This document shows positions 44,510-53,476 of a stretch of 64,000 nt of DNA, one piece after another. This DNA is from an uncultured Sphingobacteriaceae bacterium (GTDB lineage: Bacteria > Bacteroidota > Bacteroidia > Sphingobacteriales > Sphingobacteriaceae): contig CAMPKC010000001.1 of the NCBI GenBank assembly GCA_946887045.1, forward strand, positions 62,001-126,000. The letters run 5' to 3'. The notes beneath the pieces were generated by a model. That model was not told where the DNA came from and ran no database searches. It saw nothing but the letters and a program-made list of their open reading frames with translations. Every line of letters begins with the position of its first letter. Within the stretch, counting starts at the first letter, position 1. A program made the translations under genes and the position numbers.

Positions 44510-45193
44510 TTACTTATCCTTTGCCGCCTCTTCCTTAATCCGCTGCTGCCACTCTTTACTTGCCTTATTCATGTCAATACCTGCGGCAGAAAGGTAATTG
44601 TTGATTTTTCCTTTATATTTCCCAAACCAGCCGTGCTTCTTTTCCGACGACTCCGCATCCATTGCACGTTCACGGGCTTCGGTAAGATATACCAATATTT
44701 GTTTCTTCTGCTCTTCTGTAATATTGGGCAGCATTTCCTGATATCCCTTATATGTTATTGGTAAAACACCATAGGTCATGCCATCCTTAACCATTTCCAC
44801 CTGTGCGGCGTTAAGGTTCTTGTTTAACTTAGCTATATATTTTTTGTGAAGCCTGGCCAGCTTCTTATCAGCTTTAGCTTCTAATTTTTTTATATCTGAC
44901 ACGCCTTTTTCATTATTGTCTTTATTCTGCTCTTTAACATTTTTCACCGCCGCATTTCGGGCGTTATGAATAGTATTTAAATCAATGTATTGCTGAGCTA
45001 TTACTTCTGTAACCTTTGTCGTCATTTTAACATCAGTTACACCCAAGGTTTTTACGATTTTGGCAGCTCGTGCAGTAACAACCTGCTTATACTCTTCCTT
45101 CTCGTCTTCAACCTTATCCTGCGATTTCACACTGCCACCTGAAACAGCAATCAAGATTAGAAAAGCCGCAATACGTTTTAATTTAAACTTCAT
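44510..45193 (-). CDS. DUF3826 family secreted protein (copy 3, single domain)
   Basis: A 227-residue protein from the ATG at 45193 with signal peptide MKFKLKRIAAFLILIAVSGG (mature after about SVKSQ). The single DUF3826 domain keeps the strong motifs: VKTLGVTDVKMTTKVTEVIA, QYIDLNTIHNARNAAVKNV, LNAAQVEMVKDGMTYGVLPI, LVYLTEARERAMDAESSEKK and HGWFGKYKGKINNYLSAAG. It is closest to the N-terminal half of the double protein at 29571-30764. Function is unknown. It stands alone as a single-gene unit with its own conserved promoter at 45440-45504, divergent from the AraC gene. Confidence 0.87.
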   Translation of the reverse strand: MKFKLKRIAAFLILIAVSGGSVKSQDKVEDEKEEYKQVVTARAAKIVKTLGVTDVKMTTKVTEVIAQQYIDLNTIHNARNAAVKNVKEQNKDNNEKGVSDIKKLEAKADKKLARLHKKYIAKLNKNLNAAQVEMVKDGMTYGVLPITYKGYQEMLPNITEEQKKQILVYLTEARERAMDAESSEKKHGWFGKYKGKINNYLSAAGIDMNKASKEWQQRIKEEAAKDK

Positions 45194-45439
45194 GATAATA
45201 TATTTTAGTTTTGATGTATATAAATGATTAAAACGCTTTATTTGCGTTTCCTGCATCCAATACCCCGTATCAACTTTTTTGAGCCTGTCAGATATACAGG
45301 TGTTTTCCTCACTTGGGGTTACTTTTCCCTCCAATTCACTAATCCTAAGCTATTTGTAACATTTAAAATACCTGGGAGTATATTTTTACAGATAGAGCGT
45401 TTAATGTCTATAATTTAAAGTATTATACTAGTACTTATA

Positions 45440-45504
45440 CAAATGTGGTAAATGAATTACAGACAATTTTGCTGATTTTTATCAACTTAGTGTAGGATGT
45501 TAGC
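45440..45504 (-). promoter_or_regulatory. Conserved regulon promoter, site 5 (DUF3826 copy 3 / AraC intergenic)
   Basis: The -7 box is CACATTTG (45447-45440 on the minus strand, one mismatch). The element at 45473-45504 reads TGATTTTTATCAAC ... TGTAGGATGTTAGC in plus orientation, exactly 53 bp from the -7 box to TTAGC. It lies about 110 bp before the start of the plus-strand AraC gene, so that gene could be autoregulated from the same site. The rest of the 45194-45613 gap shows no other feature. Confidence 0.7.
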
Positions 45505-45613
45505 ATTAATTATCTATTTTTACATTGACCATTATTTAGAGACTCAATACTTCTTAACATTAAAATTTAAAGCATTAACCGCGTTTAATATTTAAGCGAC
45601 AAAATAACCGTGT

Positions 45614-46504
45614 ATGAAGCCACTCTTTCACAAAGTACCCGTAAAACTTGAAAGTTCTTTTAGTATCCGGCATGATAAGAAGCCTAACTTTGTAGGTATC
45701 TGGCATTATCATCCCGAACTGGAATTGCATTATGTTATCAAAGGTGAAGGAGTGCGATTTATTGGTAACAATATAGGAAATTTCTCTCCGGGAGACCTGG
45801 TTTTATTAGGAGAAAACCTTCCCCATACATGGCGGTGTACCGAACAATACTTTCAAAACAGTCCGGAGCATGAAATCGAGGTAATAGTTATCCATTTCTT
45901 ACCCGACTGCCTCGGAAAATATCTTTTGAACCTTCCGGAAGCATATCATCTCCCTAAATTATTCGAGAAAGCTAAAAGCGGAATGGTAATTACCGGAAAG
46001 ACAAAGCAAAAACTAGCCGGCCTGATGAAGGAAGCTCTGAATGCCACCAACCTCGACAAGATTATCGTGTTACTGCAGATTTTAAAAACACTGGCAGAGA
46101 CAACTGAATTTAAAACTATTGTTTCCGGGCAGGCTAACTTCTACCAGTCGAACGAAACAGATACCATACGTTTAAACAAGGTTTGCAATTACACCCTTAC
46201 TAATTACAAAAAAGACATAACGCTTGAAGAGATCTCATCCATAAGCAACTTGAGCGTCACCTCGTTTTGCAGGTATTTCAAGCTTATGACCAGGAAAACC
46301 TATTATGATTTTTTAATCGAGATTCGAATCAGTCATGCTTGCAGAGCTCTTGTAGAGGACAAATTGCCCACTGAAGTTATTTGCTTCGACTGCGGATTCA
46401 ATAATGTATCGAACTTTTACCGCCACTTCAAAAAAGTGACGGGGATAACACCATTAGAATATAAAAGGAAATATCTTAACAAGAGTAAGCAGAACGTGGC
46501 TTAA
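45614..46504 (+). CDS. AraC-family transcriptional regulator with N-terminal cupin
   Basis: A 296-residue regulator, the only intact plus-strand gene. The N-terminal cupin-like sensing domain (HYHPELELHYVIKGEGVRF, NFSPGDLVLLGENLPHTWRC) probably binds a sugar. The C-terminal HTH domain (about 195-290) has the AraC double helix-turn-helix: DITLEEISSISNLSVTSFCR and VICFDCGFNNVSNFYRHFKK, then VTGITPLEYKRKY. It is divergent from DUF3826 copy 3 and convergent with the aldolase gene (47-bp gap, no terminator seen). It is the obvious candidate to bind the seven conserved elements, though a regulator elsewhere is possible. Confidence 0.93.
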   Translation: MKPLFHKVPVKLESSFSIRHDKKPNFVGIWHYHPELELHYVIKGEGVRFIGNNIGNFSPGDLVLLGENLPHTWRCTEQYFQNSPEHEIEVIVIHFLPDCLGKYLLNLPEAYHLPKLFEKAKSGMVITGKTKQKLAGLMKEALNATNLDKIIVLLQILKTLAETTEFKTIVSGQANFYQSNETDTIRLNKVCNYTLTNYKKDITLEEISSISNLSVTSFCRYFKLMTRKTYYDFLIEIRISHACRALVEDKLPTEVICFDCGFNNVSNFYRHFKKVTGITPLEYKRKYLNKSKQNVA

Positions 46505-46551
46505 CCCTTAAGAATGAAGAGATTCTACAATTTCGCCTTCTACGAAGTCCT

Positions 46552-47487
46552 TTAACAAAATGCAGGTTTAAAGTCGATCTGATCTTGCAGGACGATATAA
46601 TTATTTAATAGCGTATCGACTTCAGTTTTAACCGCCAGGTTAAATTCACCGACATTGCGCCGGGTGTAAGTCGATATCTTTAAACCTCTTTTCTGAAGAA
46701 AATACTTCGATACAATCGGATATACATTGTGCATCACATCCATATTGTCCGTCAGGAAGTCCTGCACCAATTGAACCTCGGTCTGTAATTCCGGTTTATC
46801 AAAATTATCACATAACCATACAATCAGTTCCGGAAAATAATTACCCTGAATACAAGACAATCCGGCGCAGCCTGCCTGTAAAGTTTTAACGGCATGCCCC
46901 ATATAAGCATCGTAAATACCGAACTCTTTCCCCGCTGTCAGCGCTAATTTTTCTTTAATCTGTTCAATATCCAATGAAGTATCCTTATGATAGATCACCC
47001 GTCCTGTTTCAACAAAGTTTTGTAATTGCTGCGGCGACAAAAGTCTTTTATATGGAACCGGGCATTCATAAAACCCTACCGGGATATTTGGTGTAAGATC
47101 TAAAAGCTGAAATACCCTCTCATTAAACACCTCGTCCGATTCGTTTTGTTCGGCAAGTAAACCGTTTATTAAGATAACAGCAGCAGTACCGGTATCATGA
47201 ACTTTTTTTACAAAATCCGCCTGCTCTGAAATTGGTCCTCCGAACGTACCTGTAGCAACTACAGGTACAGAGCCATTGGCCACCTTAATTACATGCTTAA
47301 TAACCTCTATTCTTTCATCAGCACTTAACTCAAACATTTCACTGGAAAGGCAATTGGCAAATAAGCCTTTTGCACCCGCGTTTAAATACACTTGTGTAAG
47401 TGTGGTTAATGCATTGAAATCTATGCTTCCGTTATCTTTAAAAGGAGTAAGCATTACCGGGATGAAGCCTCTTTGTGAATTTGCCAT
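46552..47487 (-). CDS. Dihydrodipicolinate synthase-family protein, divergent member
   Basis: A 311-residue TIM-barrel aldolase family member. Catalytic Tyr140 (FYECPVP) and Schiff-base Lys168 (IYHKDTS) are kept, so class I aldolase chemistry is possible. The usual GTTGE carboxylate-binding motif is replaced by NCLSSEMFELS (45-55), indicating a different ligand from that of the 7058-8002 paralogue. It forms a single-gene unit with its own conserved promoter (47600-47664), so it is controlled with the SusCD genes. A role in splitting a pectin-derived keto acid is likely, but specificity is not assignable. Confidence 0.85.
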   Translation of the reverse strand: MANSQRGFIPVMLTPFKDNGSIDFNALTTLTQVYLNAGAKGLFANCLSSEMFELSADERIEVIKHVIKVANGSVPVVATGTFGGPISEQADFVKKVHDTGTAAVILINGLLAEQNESDEVFNERVFQLLDLTPNIPVGFYECPVPYKRLLSPQQLQNFVETGRVIYHKDTSLDIEQIKEKLALTAGKEFGIYDAYMGHAVKTLQAGCAGLSCIQGNYFPELIVWLCDNFDKPELQTEVQLVQDFLTDNMDVMHNVYPIVSKYFLQKRGLKISTYTRRNVGEFNLAVKTEVDTLLNNYIVLQDQIDFKPAFC

Positions 47488-47599
47488 TCTTAAAATGATA
47501 GTATTTTACAATAGATGAATAAAGGTTTGCGAGCTGTTTTATAATTATGCCAGAACTTATGGATCTTTAGGTGGAAAAAAGATATTCTAAGTGGCTTAA

Positions 47600-47664
47600 C
47601 AAATATCCCACCCGGCCAGTGTGCTTTTTTATAGCATTTTCTCCAGGTATTATAAGATCTTATC
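47600..47664 (-). promoter_or_regulatory. Conserved regulon promoter, site 6 (upstream of aldolase gene)
   Basis: The -7 box is GATATTTG (47607-47600 on the minus strand, one mismatch). The element at 47633-47664 reads AGCATTTTCTCCAG ... TATAAGATCTTATC in plus orientation and contains the perfect palindrome ATAAGATCTTAT. Spacing to the -7 box is again 25 and 53 bp. Confidence 0.8.
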
Positions 47665-47762
47665 TTTCTTAAAACACTTTATCATAAAACTCAGGATAAC
47701 AAGGTTGTTTTAGGACGGGACAGCAACATGACCCGTGTAAGCGTACTATATGTTTATATAAA

Positions 47763-47803
47763 ATAGAAGCCGTCTCATAAGTCAACTATGAGACGGCTTC
47801 TAT
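47763..47803 (-). terminator. Intrinsic terminator of the susCD3 unit
   Basis: A perfect 17-bp stem (ATAGAAGCCGTCTCATA and its complement) with a 7-nt loop, followed by TTTTATAT on the minus strand, lies 45 bp after the susD3 stop. Its sequence recurs inverted at 37862-37900. Confidence 0.9.
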
Positions 47804-47848
47804 CAAATTTTGCGGTTAAGACCGCAAGTCAATTAATCATTGATATCA

Positions 47849-49909
47849 TTAGTAACCATTATTTCCAAATTCATCAGCATTCTGAATAGTATTCAGGAAA
47901 TTAAATGGAATCGGCCTGTTGTAATGTCTGGAAGGAATAAAACTTGCAGCAGCTCTGGAATTATAAGATGCTAACCGGGTTTCAAACGCTTTATGACGTT
48001 TCAAAAGGGCCCAACGGTTAAACTCACCGCAAAGTTCGCGGGCATACTCATCAAAAACATCGTTCATGGTGGCCGAAGTTAGCTGCATCCCGGTACCTGA
48101 ATTGAAGTCGGCCGGATTACGGACTGCACGTTGACGCAATACATTTAAATGTGCCGCAGCAGCTGCTCCTGTTCCGCCCGAACGTAGAGTGGCCTCTGCA
48201 GCAATTAAATAGACTTCAGCCATACGCATCACCATAATATTACCTAGTTTTTGCTGGAAATTACCACCCAGCCATCCGCCATCGAAATTGTGGTTAAACT
48301 TCATCATTGATGGAAACAGAGTGGCCAGGCCTGATGGCTTTAATCCGTTATTTGAACTATTAGTTTTGTATGTTCCACCAGTAGGATCTGAAGGATCGAA
48401 CAATTCGTCAATATTCACGGTTACATATCTTCGAGCCTGTTTGTCTGCGGCGCTAAGTGGGTCTTTGCTCAAATAAGCGAAGAATCTGTCTTCGTCCGGA
48501 GCCAGCGGATAAGGATGTACGTTAGCATTTGCAACCGGCTGTAAAGCAGAAATTGCACCGGTATAAACACCCTTTGGCCAAACCATTGGAACGTATTGCC
48601 AGGTAGCAAAGGTAGGCGCCATTTTAGCGTTTACATCTACATAAGGGTATATTTTCTTACCTATATGCGAAGGGTCGATACCATATTTGGCACACATGGC
48701 AGCAGTAAGCGTAACTGTTGCGGCACCATATGTTACTTTCGCAGGATTCGGAGCACCGCTTCCAAGACTTGCAAGCGCCTGCTCTGACGAATAATTTGTG
48801 AACGCAGTTGCAAATGTATTCTCCCATCGCTTATCATAGGTTGCATTAAAGCAATTGACCAAATATTTAGTAGGTGCAACAAACGCCTGGTTTAAACGTC
48901 CATAATACGCGTTCGAGGTATTTGAATTTACGCTTCTTTTGAAAACATCGGAGGTTCCGAATGCATCATCGAACTTAGGATAAAAATGAAGGTAATAATT
49001 CGGCTTGCTGTTGCTAGTGGCTACATTATATGAAGGATCATAAGGATTTAATCCATAAGCTGTAAATAAAGCCTCGGCATTATTTCTATTGTTGGCATCA
49101 GCAAAAACCTGAGCAAAGTCAGAATACAACATTGCACCGTATGTAGCTTTATTGTTAATTAAATCTTCTGCTACTTCTTTAGCACGGAGCCAGTAGGACT
49201 TACCTTCTTCAGTCAGCCCTTCTCCACCCCCCTGGGCATATACACGGGCAAGAAGACCAAGTGCAGCTTTTTTGGTAACACGCTGAAGATTATTTTCAAA
49301 GGGCGTTACTGGCAGATCTGCGGCCGCAGCTTTTAAGTCTGAAACAATTTGAGCATAAATTTCAGGAACCTTAGCGCGTGTCGGACGTAAATTCTTAACG
49401 GGATCGTCGGTCAGCACCAATGGAATCTCTCCAAAATTCGTTACTAAAACTGAATAGTAATACGCTCTCATCAACCTCGCTTCTGCTACCAGAATTTTGA
49501 TGTCATTAGCGTTCCCATCCTTTAGCTGAGTGGAAAGCTGTATCGTTTTATTGCAATTATTGATAGCCCCCCAGCCGAAATCCCATACATTTCTCACGTG
49601 TGCAGAATTGTTTGTAAACTCTTCGTACGCCATAAGTTCCTTTACACTAGAACCATTGGCAGGAAACGTCCAAAGATCTGTTCCAAGTTCGGAAACAAGA
49701 CCATAAGGCATCCCTATAAGTGACCCCCAGAGATTAGAATAAATATTGGATTGATAGGCTTTAAAACCATTAAAGTCTCTCAATACATTTTCTTCGGATA
49801 CGGCAGCAGGGTTAAATTCCTCCAGTTTGCATGAGGGTACAGATAGTGTAATAAGTAAGCCTAATCCACACCTGTATAAAACGCTCTTTGTTGTTATCTT
49901 AATTTTCAT
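47849..49909 (-). CDS. susD: SusD/RagB-family outer-membrane lipoprotein, pair 3
   Basis: A 686-residue lipoprotein (LSVPSC, Cys27, then KLEEFNP). SusD features are ILVAEARLMRAYYYSVLVTN, FGEIPLVLTDDPVKNLRPTR, IYAQIVSDLKAAAADLPV and the C-terminal RMAEVYLIAAEATLRSG with NVLRQRA and DVFDEYARELCGEFNRW. It is of a different SusD subgroup from pairs 1 and 2. It binds glycan together with SusC3, 88 bp upstream. An intact strong terminator follows. Confidence 0.95.
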   Translation of the reverse strand: MKIKITTKSVLYRCGLGLLITLSVPSCKLEEFNPAAVSEENVLRDFNGFKAYQSNIYSNLWGSLIGMPYGLVSELGTDLWTFPANGSSVKELMAYEEFTNNSAHVRNVWDFGWGAINNCNKTIQLSTQLKDGNANDIKILVAEARLMRAYYYSVLVTNFGEIPLVLTDDPVKNLRPTRAKVPEIYAQIVSDLKAAAADLPVTPFENNLQRVTKKAALGLLARVYAQGGGEGLTEEGKSYWLRAKEVAEDLINNKATYGAMLYSDFAQVFADANNRNNAEALFTAYGLNPYDPSYNVATSNSKPNYYLHFYPKFDDAFGTSDVFKRSVNSNTSNAYYGRLNQAFVAPTKYLVNCFNATYDKRWENTFATAFTNYSSEQALASLGSGAPNPAKVTYGAATVTLTAAMCAKYGIDPSHIGKKIYPYVDVNAKMAPTFATWQYVPMVWPKGVYTGAISALQPVANANVHPYPLAPDEDRFFAYLSKDPLSAADKQARRYVTVNIDELFDPSDPTGGTYKTNSSNNGLKPSGLATLFPSMMKFNHNFDGGWLGGNFQQKLGNIMVMRMAEVYLIAAEATLRSGGTGAAAAAHLNVLRQRAVRNPADFNSGTGMQLTSATMNDVFDEYARELCGEFNRWALLKRHKAFETRLASYNSRAAASFIPSRHYNRPIPFNFLNTIQNADEFGNNGY

Positions 49910-49997
49910 TTGTTTATTTTTTATCGGTTTAACCAGATTGCGAACTGGTTTATAAAATCACCTTGTTCGACTGTTTCTAGCTTCTGAGATCTAATTA

Positions 49998-52900
49998 TTA
50001 AAACGTTACATTTAAGCCTACCACAACCTGTTTAGTTAATGGATAATCCAGTTCACCATTCATTTCAGGGTCATACTGCTTTAATAGATCATTTTTTGCA
50101 ACCACCAGGGGATTAGTAACAGTGGCATACAAACGCATTCTCTGCATAGACACTTTCTGAATTATGTTTTTGGGTAAACTGTAACCAAGAGTAATGTTTT
50201 TGATTTTAAAGAATGAACCGTCAACATAACTAAGACCGGAGAATCCTGTCATTGTTGAAGGCGCTGCTTCATAATTCATTGCAGGAAACTCATTGGACGG
50301 ATTCTCTGGCGTCCAGTAGTTAAAATGTTCAGGAAAGGTTCTCGATGGACTGGCATTGATCGCAAATGCACTTGGCTGGTACCATCCCATCATAGTGTAG
50401 TTGATTGTTTGCCCCCATCTGAAATAAGTATATACACCCAAATCAAAGCCTTTGTATTTAAAGTTATTTTGGAAGCCCAAGGACCAGTCGGGGGTATTAT
50501 GGCCCACAATCTGGAAATCGTTGTTGCCATAGTTGTATTTTGAATTGGCAGCCGTAAGAGCAGAATTGTATTTTTGAGCTTCGGCAAGATTTGTATAATA
50601 ATACGTTTCTGTACCATCTGCAGCTTGTTTTACAAATACTCCAGCCCCAACGCGGCTCATTCCCGGAACATTTACTTTTAAATCGCCCGGCTTTTTACTG
50701 AACACTGCGGCATCGGCTTCTTCACCAATCTGCCAAACTCCATCTAACTTATAATTGCGGAAAGAAGCAATTGGTTCACCAATGGTAAGTGAGTAGTTTC
50801 CAGGAACCCGATTTTCACCTCCGGTTACGTTATTTGTGATGTTATTAGCTGTTCCTCCTGTTAATTTTACAATTTTCTCTCTGTTTCGTGCAAAAGCAAT
50901 AGCTGAACTCCATTCGAAACTTTTAGAAACTATATTTCGTGTATTCAATGTAAGTTCTATACCCTTATTATTAGTTTCAGCCACGTTAATGTTGGTTTGA
51001 TAATAACCACCCGGTGAATAAGTTCCGTAAATTGCAGGCGAGGTAACGTTATAAATAACTCCATCCGTATTGGTATTATAATAATCTAAAGCTAAATCTA
51101 TTCGATCTTTGAATAGTCCGGCATCTATACCCACGTTCGTGCTTTTTGATTTCTCCCATCTTAAGTCCGCGTTAGTGATATAGGGTGAATTACGATAAAT
51201 GGGGTGGATTACACCACCCAGAGACATGTCTCTGCTCTCCATATTTTGAACAGAACTGTACGGAGGGATACTGGCTGCCCCTGTGACGCCCCAACTTGCG
51301 CGAAGCTTCAGATTATGCAACCAATCTTTGGTGCCGGCCATAAAGTTTTCGTCCGAAATTCTCCAGCCTGCCGAAAGTGCGGGAAAGTTATCCCATTGGT
51401 TGTCTTTGTATAATGCTGATGCCCCGTCGCGGCGCAGGGAAGCCGAAAAAAGGTACTTACCTAAAAACGAATAGTTTACGCGCCCCATCAGTCCTAAAGT
51501 TTTCTCCATCACATAATTTGATGTAGCGCCGGTATTGTCCTGACCCTGGAAATTGTACCACATGAAATTGTTGGATGTAATATTTGTTTGATCCATTTGG
51601 GTCCCGGTATTCTGTCTATGATACCAGGAAGTAACACCGGTAAACGTTAGATCGTGTTTATCAGCCAGATTTAGATTGTAGGTCAGGATATTTTCCCATC
51701 GATATTGCTGAGTACGATTTTGATTGATTTCCGCTCTGGCAACATTAGAGTTGTTATAAGTGTAAGCGACAGACCCTATACCATCAAAGCGATAGGTGTT
51801 GGCATAATTAAGCTGTGCACTGGCACGAGTCAAAAAGGTTAAGCCCTTTAGTGGCCTGATCTCTATATACGGATTTATCATTAAACTCGTATTGTTCTGT
51901 ACATTCCCATAGACACCAGGTTGATAGTTAAGTAGAAGATTGTATACGTTGTTGCCCAGATCCGGATTGAGCGATCCATCGGCTTTGTAAGGTCTCACAA
52001 GCGGATCTGTAACCAATGCGTTTTCTAATTTATCCTGAGCCCTGTCTCTGTCTACATACGAGCCCTGAAGGTTACTTCCGATTGAAAGCCATTTCTTGAT
52101 TTTATGGTCAAGACGCATCGTTGACGAATATAGTTTATACTGATCGCCGGTATACTGCCCTTTTTCGTCGGTAACGTTGAATGAAATATAACCTTTAGTC
52201 ACTTCATTGCCACCCGAAACACCCAGGCTATAATTCTGCGTGCCCGCATGATCCCGTAAAAATACGTCTGCCCAATCTACGAACTGCCCCTCCTGGAACG
52301 TCTGATATCTGGCAGGACCAAAGACGGCTTCATCATCTGCCGGAGATTGCCAAAGCGCCCCCGTTGTGGTCCATTTTTGCGCCGTTGCATCGTATATATA
52401 TTTATACGCATCGCGTTTAGCATCTAAATAGGATTGCCCCGTGCGCATTTTCGGTGTAACCGAAAACCCGTTATAACCATAATAAGAGTTAAAATCAATA
52501 CTTAATTTTCCGGCTTTTCCGCTTTTTGTAGTGATAATAATGACCCCGTTTGCTCCCTCCGAACCATAAACAGCGGTAGAAGAAGCATCTTTTAACACCT
52601 CGATAGATTCGATATCATTCGGATTAAGTGTCTCGTAATCCCCTGGCAAACCATTAATGATAAACAAAGGCGCTCCATCTGCCCTGATAGACCTGTTACC
52701 ACGTAATTGAATATTAACTCCCTCTCCGGGTTGCCCTGACGAACGGGAAATATCCAAACCGGCCACTCTTCCCTGTAGTGATTCCATAGGATTAGGGCCC
52801 GGCCTGGCCGTAATTTGTTCAGGTTTTACCGACACAATAGATCCTGTAAGATCGCGCCTTTTCGTGGTACCATACCCCACCACTACTACTTCGTTTAGAG

Positions 52901-53198
52901 AATTATCACCTGGTTGAAGCTTAATGTTCAATGCGACATTCTCATCAATCACTCTTAGCTCCGTCTCTACATACCCAATAAAACTTATCACTAACACATC
53001 GCCTTTTACAGCATTGATGATAAATGATCCGTTCTGATCAGTAACAGCCGAGTTACTGGAGCCTTTCACTTTAACAGTTGCTCCCGGGAGCGGCTCATTG
53101 TCATCTGCGCTGAAAACCCTTCCGCTGAGGTTAGGGCTTTGAGCCTGAACTGTAATTTGCAATAACAGCAAAAAAAGAAAAAATAGAGATTGTTTCAT
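49998..53198 (-). CDS. susC: SusC/RagA TonB-dependent receptor, pair 3
   Basis: A 1066-residue outer-membrane receptor with a short signal peptide (MKQSLFFLFLLLLQITVQAQ), regulatory-like domain (LSGRVFSADDNEPLPGATVK), TonB box (LNEVVVVGYGTTKRRDLTGS), plug (APLFIINGLPGDYETLN, EVLKDASSTAVYGSEGANG) and barrel ending KQVVVGLNVTF. It lacks the N-terminal extension seen in SusC1 and SusC2 and is clearly more distant. It imports a different fragment, with SusD3. The promoter is at 53388-53452, leader about 185 nt. Confidence 0.95.
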   Translation of the reverse strand: MKQSLFFLFLLLLQITVQAQSPNLSGRVFSADDNEPLPGATVKVKGSSNSAVTDQNGSFIINAVKGDVLVISFIGYVETELRVIDENVALNIKLQPGDNSLNEVVVVGYGTTKRRDLTGSIVSVKPEQITARPGPNPMESLQGRVAGLDISRSSGQPGEGVNIQLRGNRSIRADGAPLFIINGLPGDYETLNPNDIESIEVLKDASSTAVYGSEGANGVIIITTKSGKAGKLSIDFNSYYGYNGFSVTPKMRTGQSYLDAKRDAYKYIYDATAQKWTTTGALWQSPADDEAVFGPARYQTFQEGQFVDWADVFLRDHAGTQNYSLGVSGGNEVTKGYISFNVTDEKGQYTGDQYKLYSSTMRLDHKIKKWLSIGSNLQGSYVDRDRAQDKLENALVTDPLVRPYKADGSLNPDLGNNVYNLLLNYQPGVYGNVQNNTSLMINPYIEIRPLKGLTFLTRASAQLNYANTYRFDGIGSVAYTYNNSNVARAEINQNRTQQYRWENILTYNLNLADKHDLTFTGVTSWYHRQNTGTQMDQTNITSNNFMWYNFQGQDNTGATSNYVMEKTLGLMGRVNYSFLGKYLFSASLRRDGASALYKDNQWDNFPALSAGWRISDENFMAGTKDWLHNLKLRASWGVTGAASIPPYSSVQNMESRDMSLGGVIHPIYRNSPYITNADLRWEKSKSTNVGIDAGLFKDRIDLALDYYNTNTDGVIYNVTSPAIYGTYSPGGYYQTNINVAETNNKGIELTLNTRNIVSKSFEWSSAIAFARNREKIVKLTGGTANNITNNVTGGENRVPGNYSLTIGEPIASFRNYKLDGVWQIGEEADAAVFSKKPGDLKVNVPGMSRVGAGVFVKQAADGTETYYYTNLAEAQKYNSALTAANSKYNYGNNDFQIVGHNTPDWSLGFQNNFKYKGFDLGVYTYFRWGQTINYTMMGWYQPSAFAINASPSRTFPEHFNYWTPENPSNEFPAMNYEAAPSTMTGFSGLSYVDGSFFKIKNITLGYSLPKNIIQKVSMQRMRLYATVTNPLVVAKNDLLKQYDPEMNGELDYPLTKQVVVGLNVTF

Positions 53199-53387
53199 AT
53201 GTTTTTTGGTTTATTAAAGGCATTAAATTGTTTTATAGTCAGGTTAAAATTGAGGCAATAGATTTCCCATTAAAATATCTTTCAACATTTTTTCAATTCA
53301 TTATTACTTAATCGTTAATGCTTAATATCTAGAAATAACTGGCATTGGTTTATAATTTGAAACAACATTTAAAATGTTATTACACTT

Positions 53388-53452
53388 CTAATTTAGGGGA
53401 TATAACACTCGGTCAATTCCTTCTTCTTAGCATTTTTTTATAGGATCCTACC
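53388..53452 (-). promoter_or_regulatory. Conserved regulon promoter, site 7 (upstream of susC3)
   Basis: The -7 box TAAATTAG (53395-53388 on the minus strand) has one mismatch. The element at 53421-53452 ends TATAGGATCCTACC in plus orientation, with the perfect palindrome TAGGATCCTA, 53 bp from the -7 box to CTACC. The left half is shifted (TTCTTCTTAGCATTTTTT), so the right palindromic half is the better conserved binding core. Confidence 0.7.
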
Positions 53453-53476
53453 ATTACTCTATTTGTATCAATATTA

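Noticed and set aside
45194..45334. Longer N-terminus for DUF3826 copy 3
   Set aside because: The extension has no signal peptide and breaks similarity to the other copies; the ATG at 45193 starts a good signal peptide.
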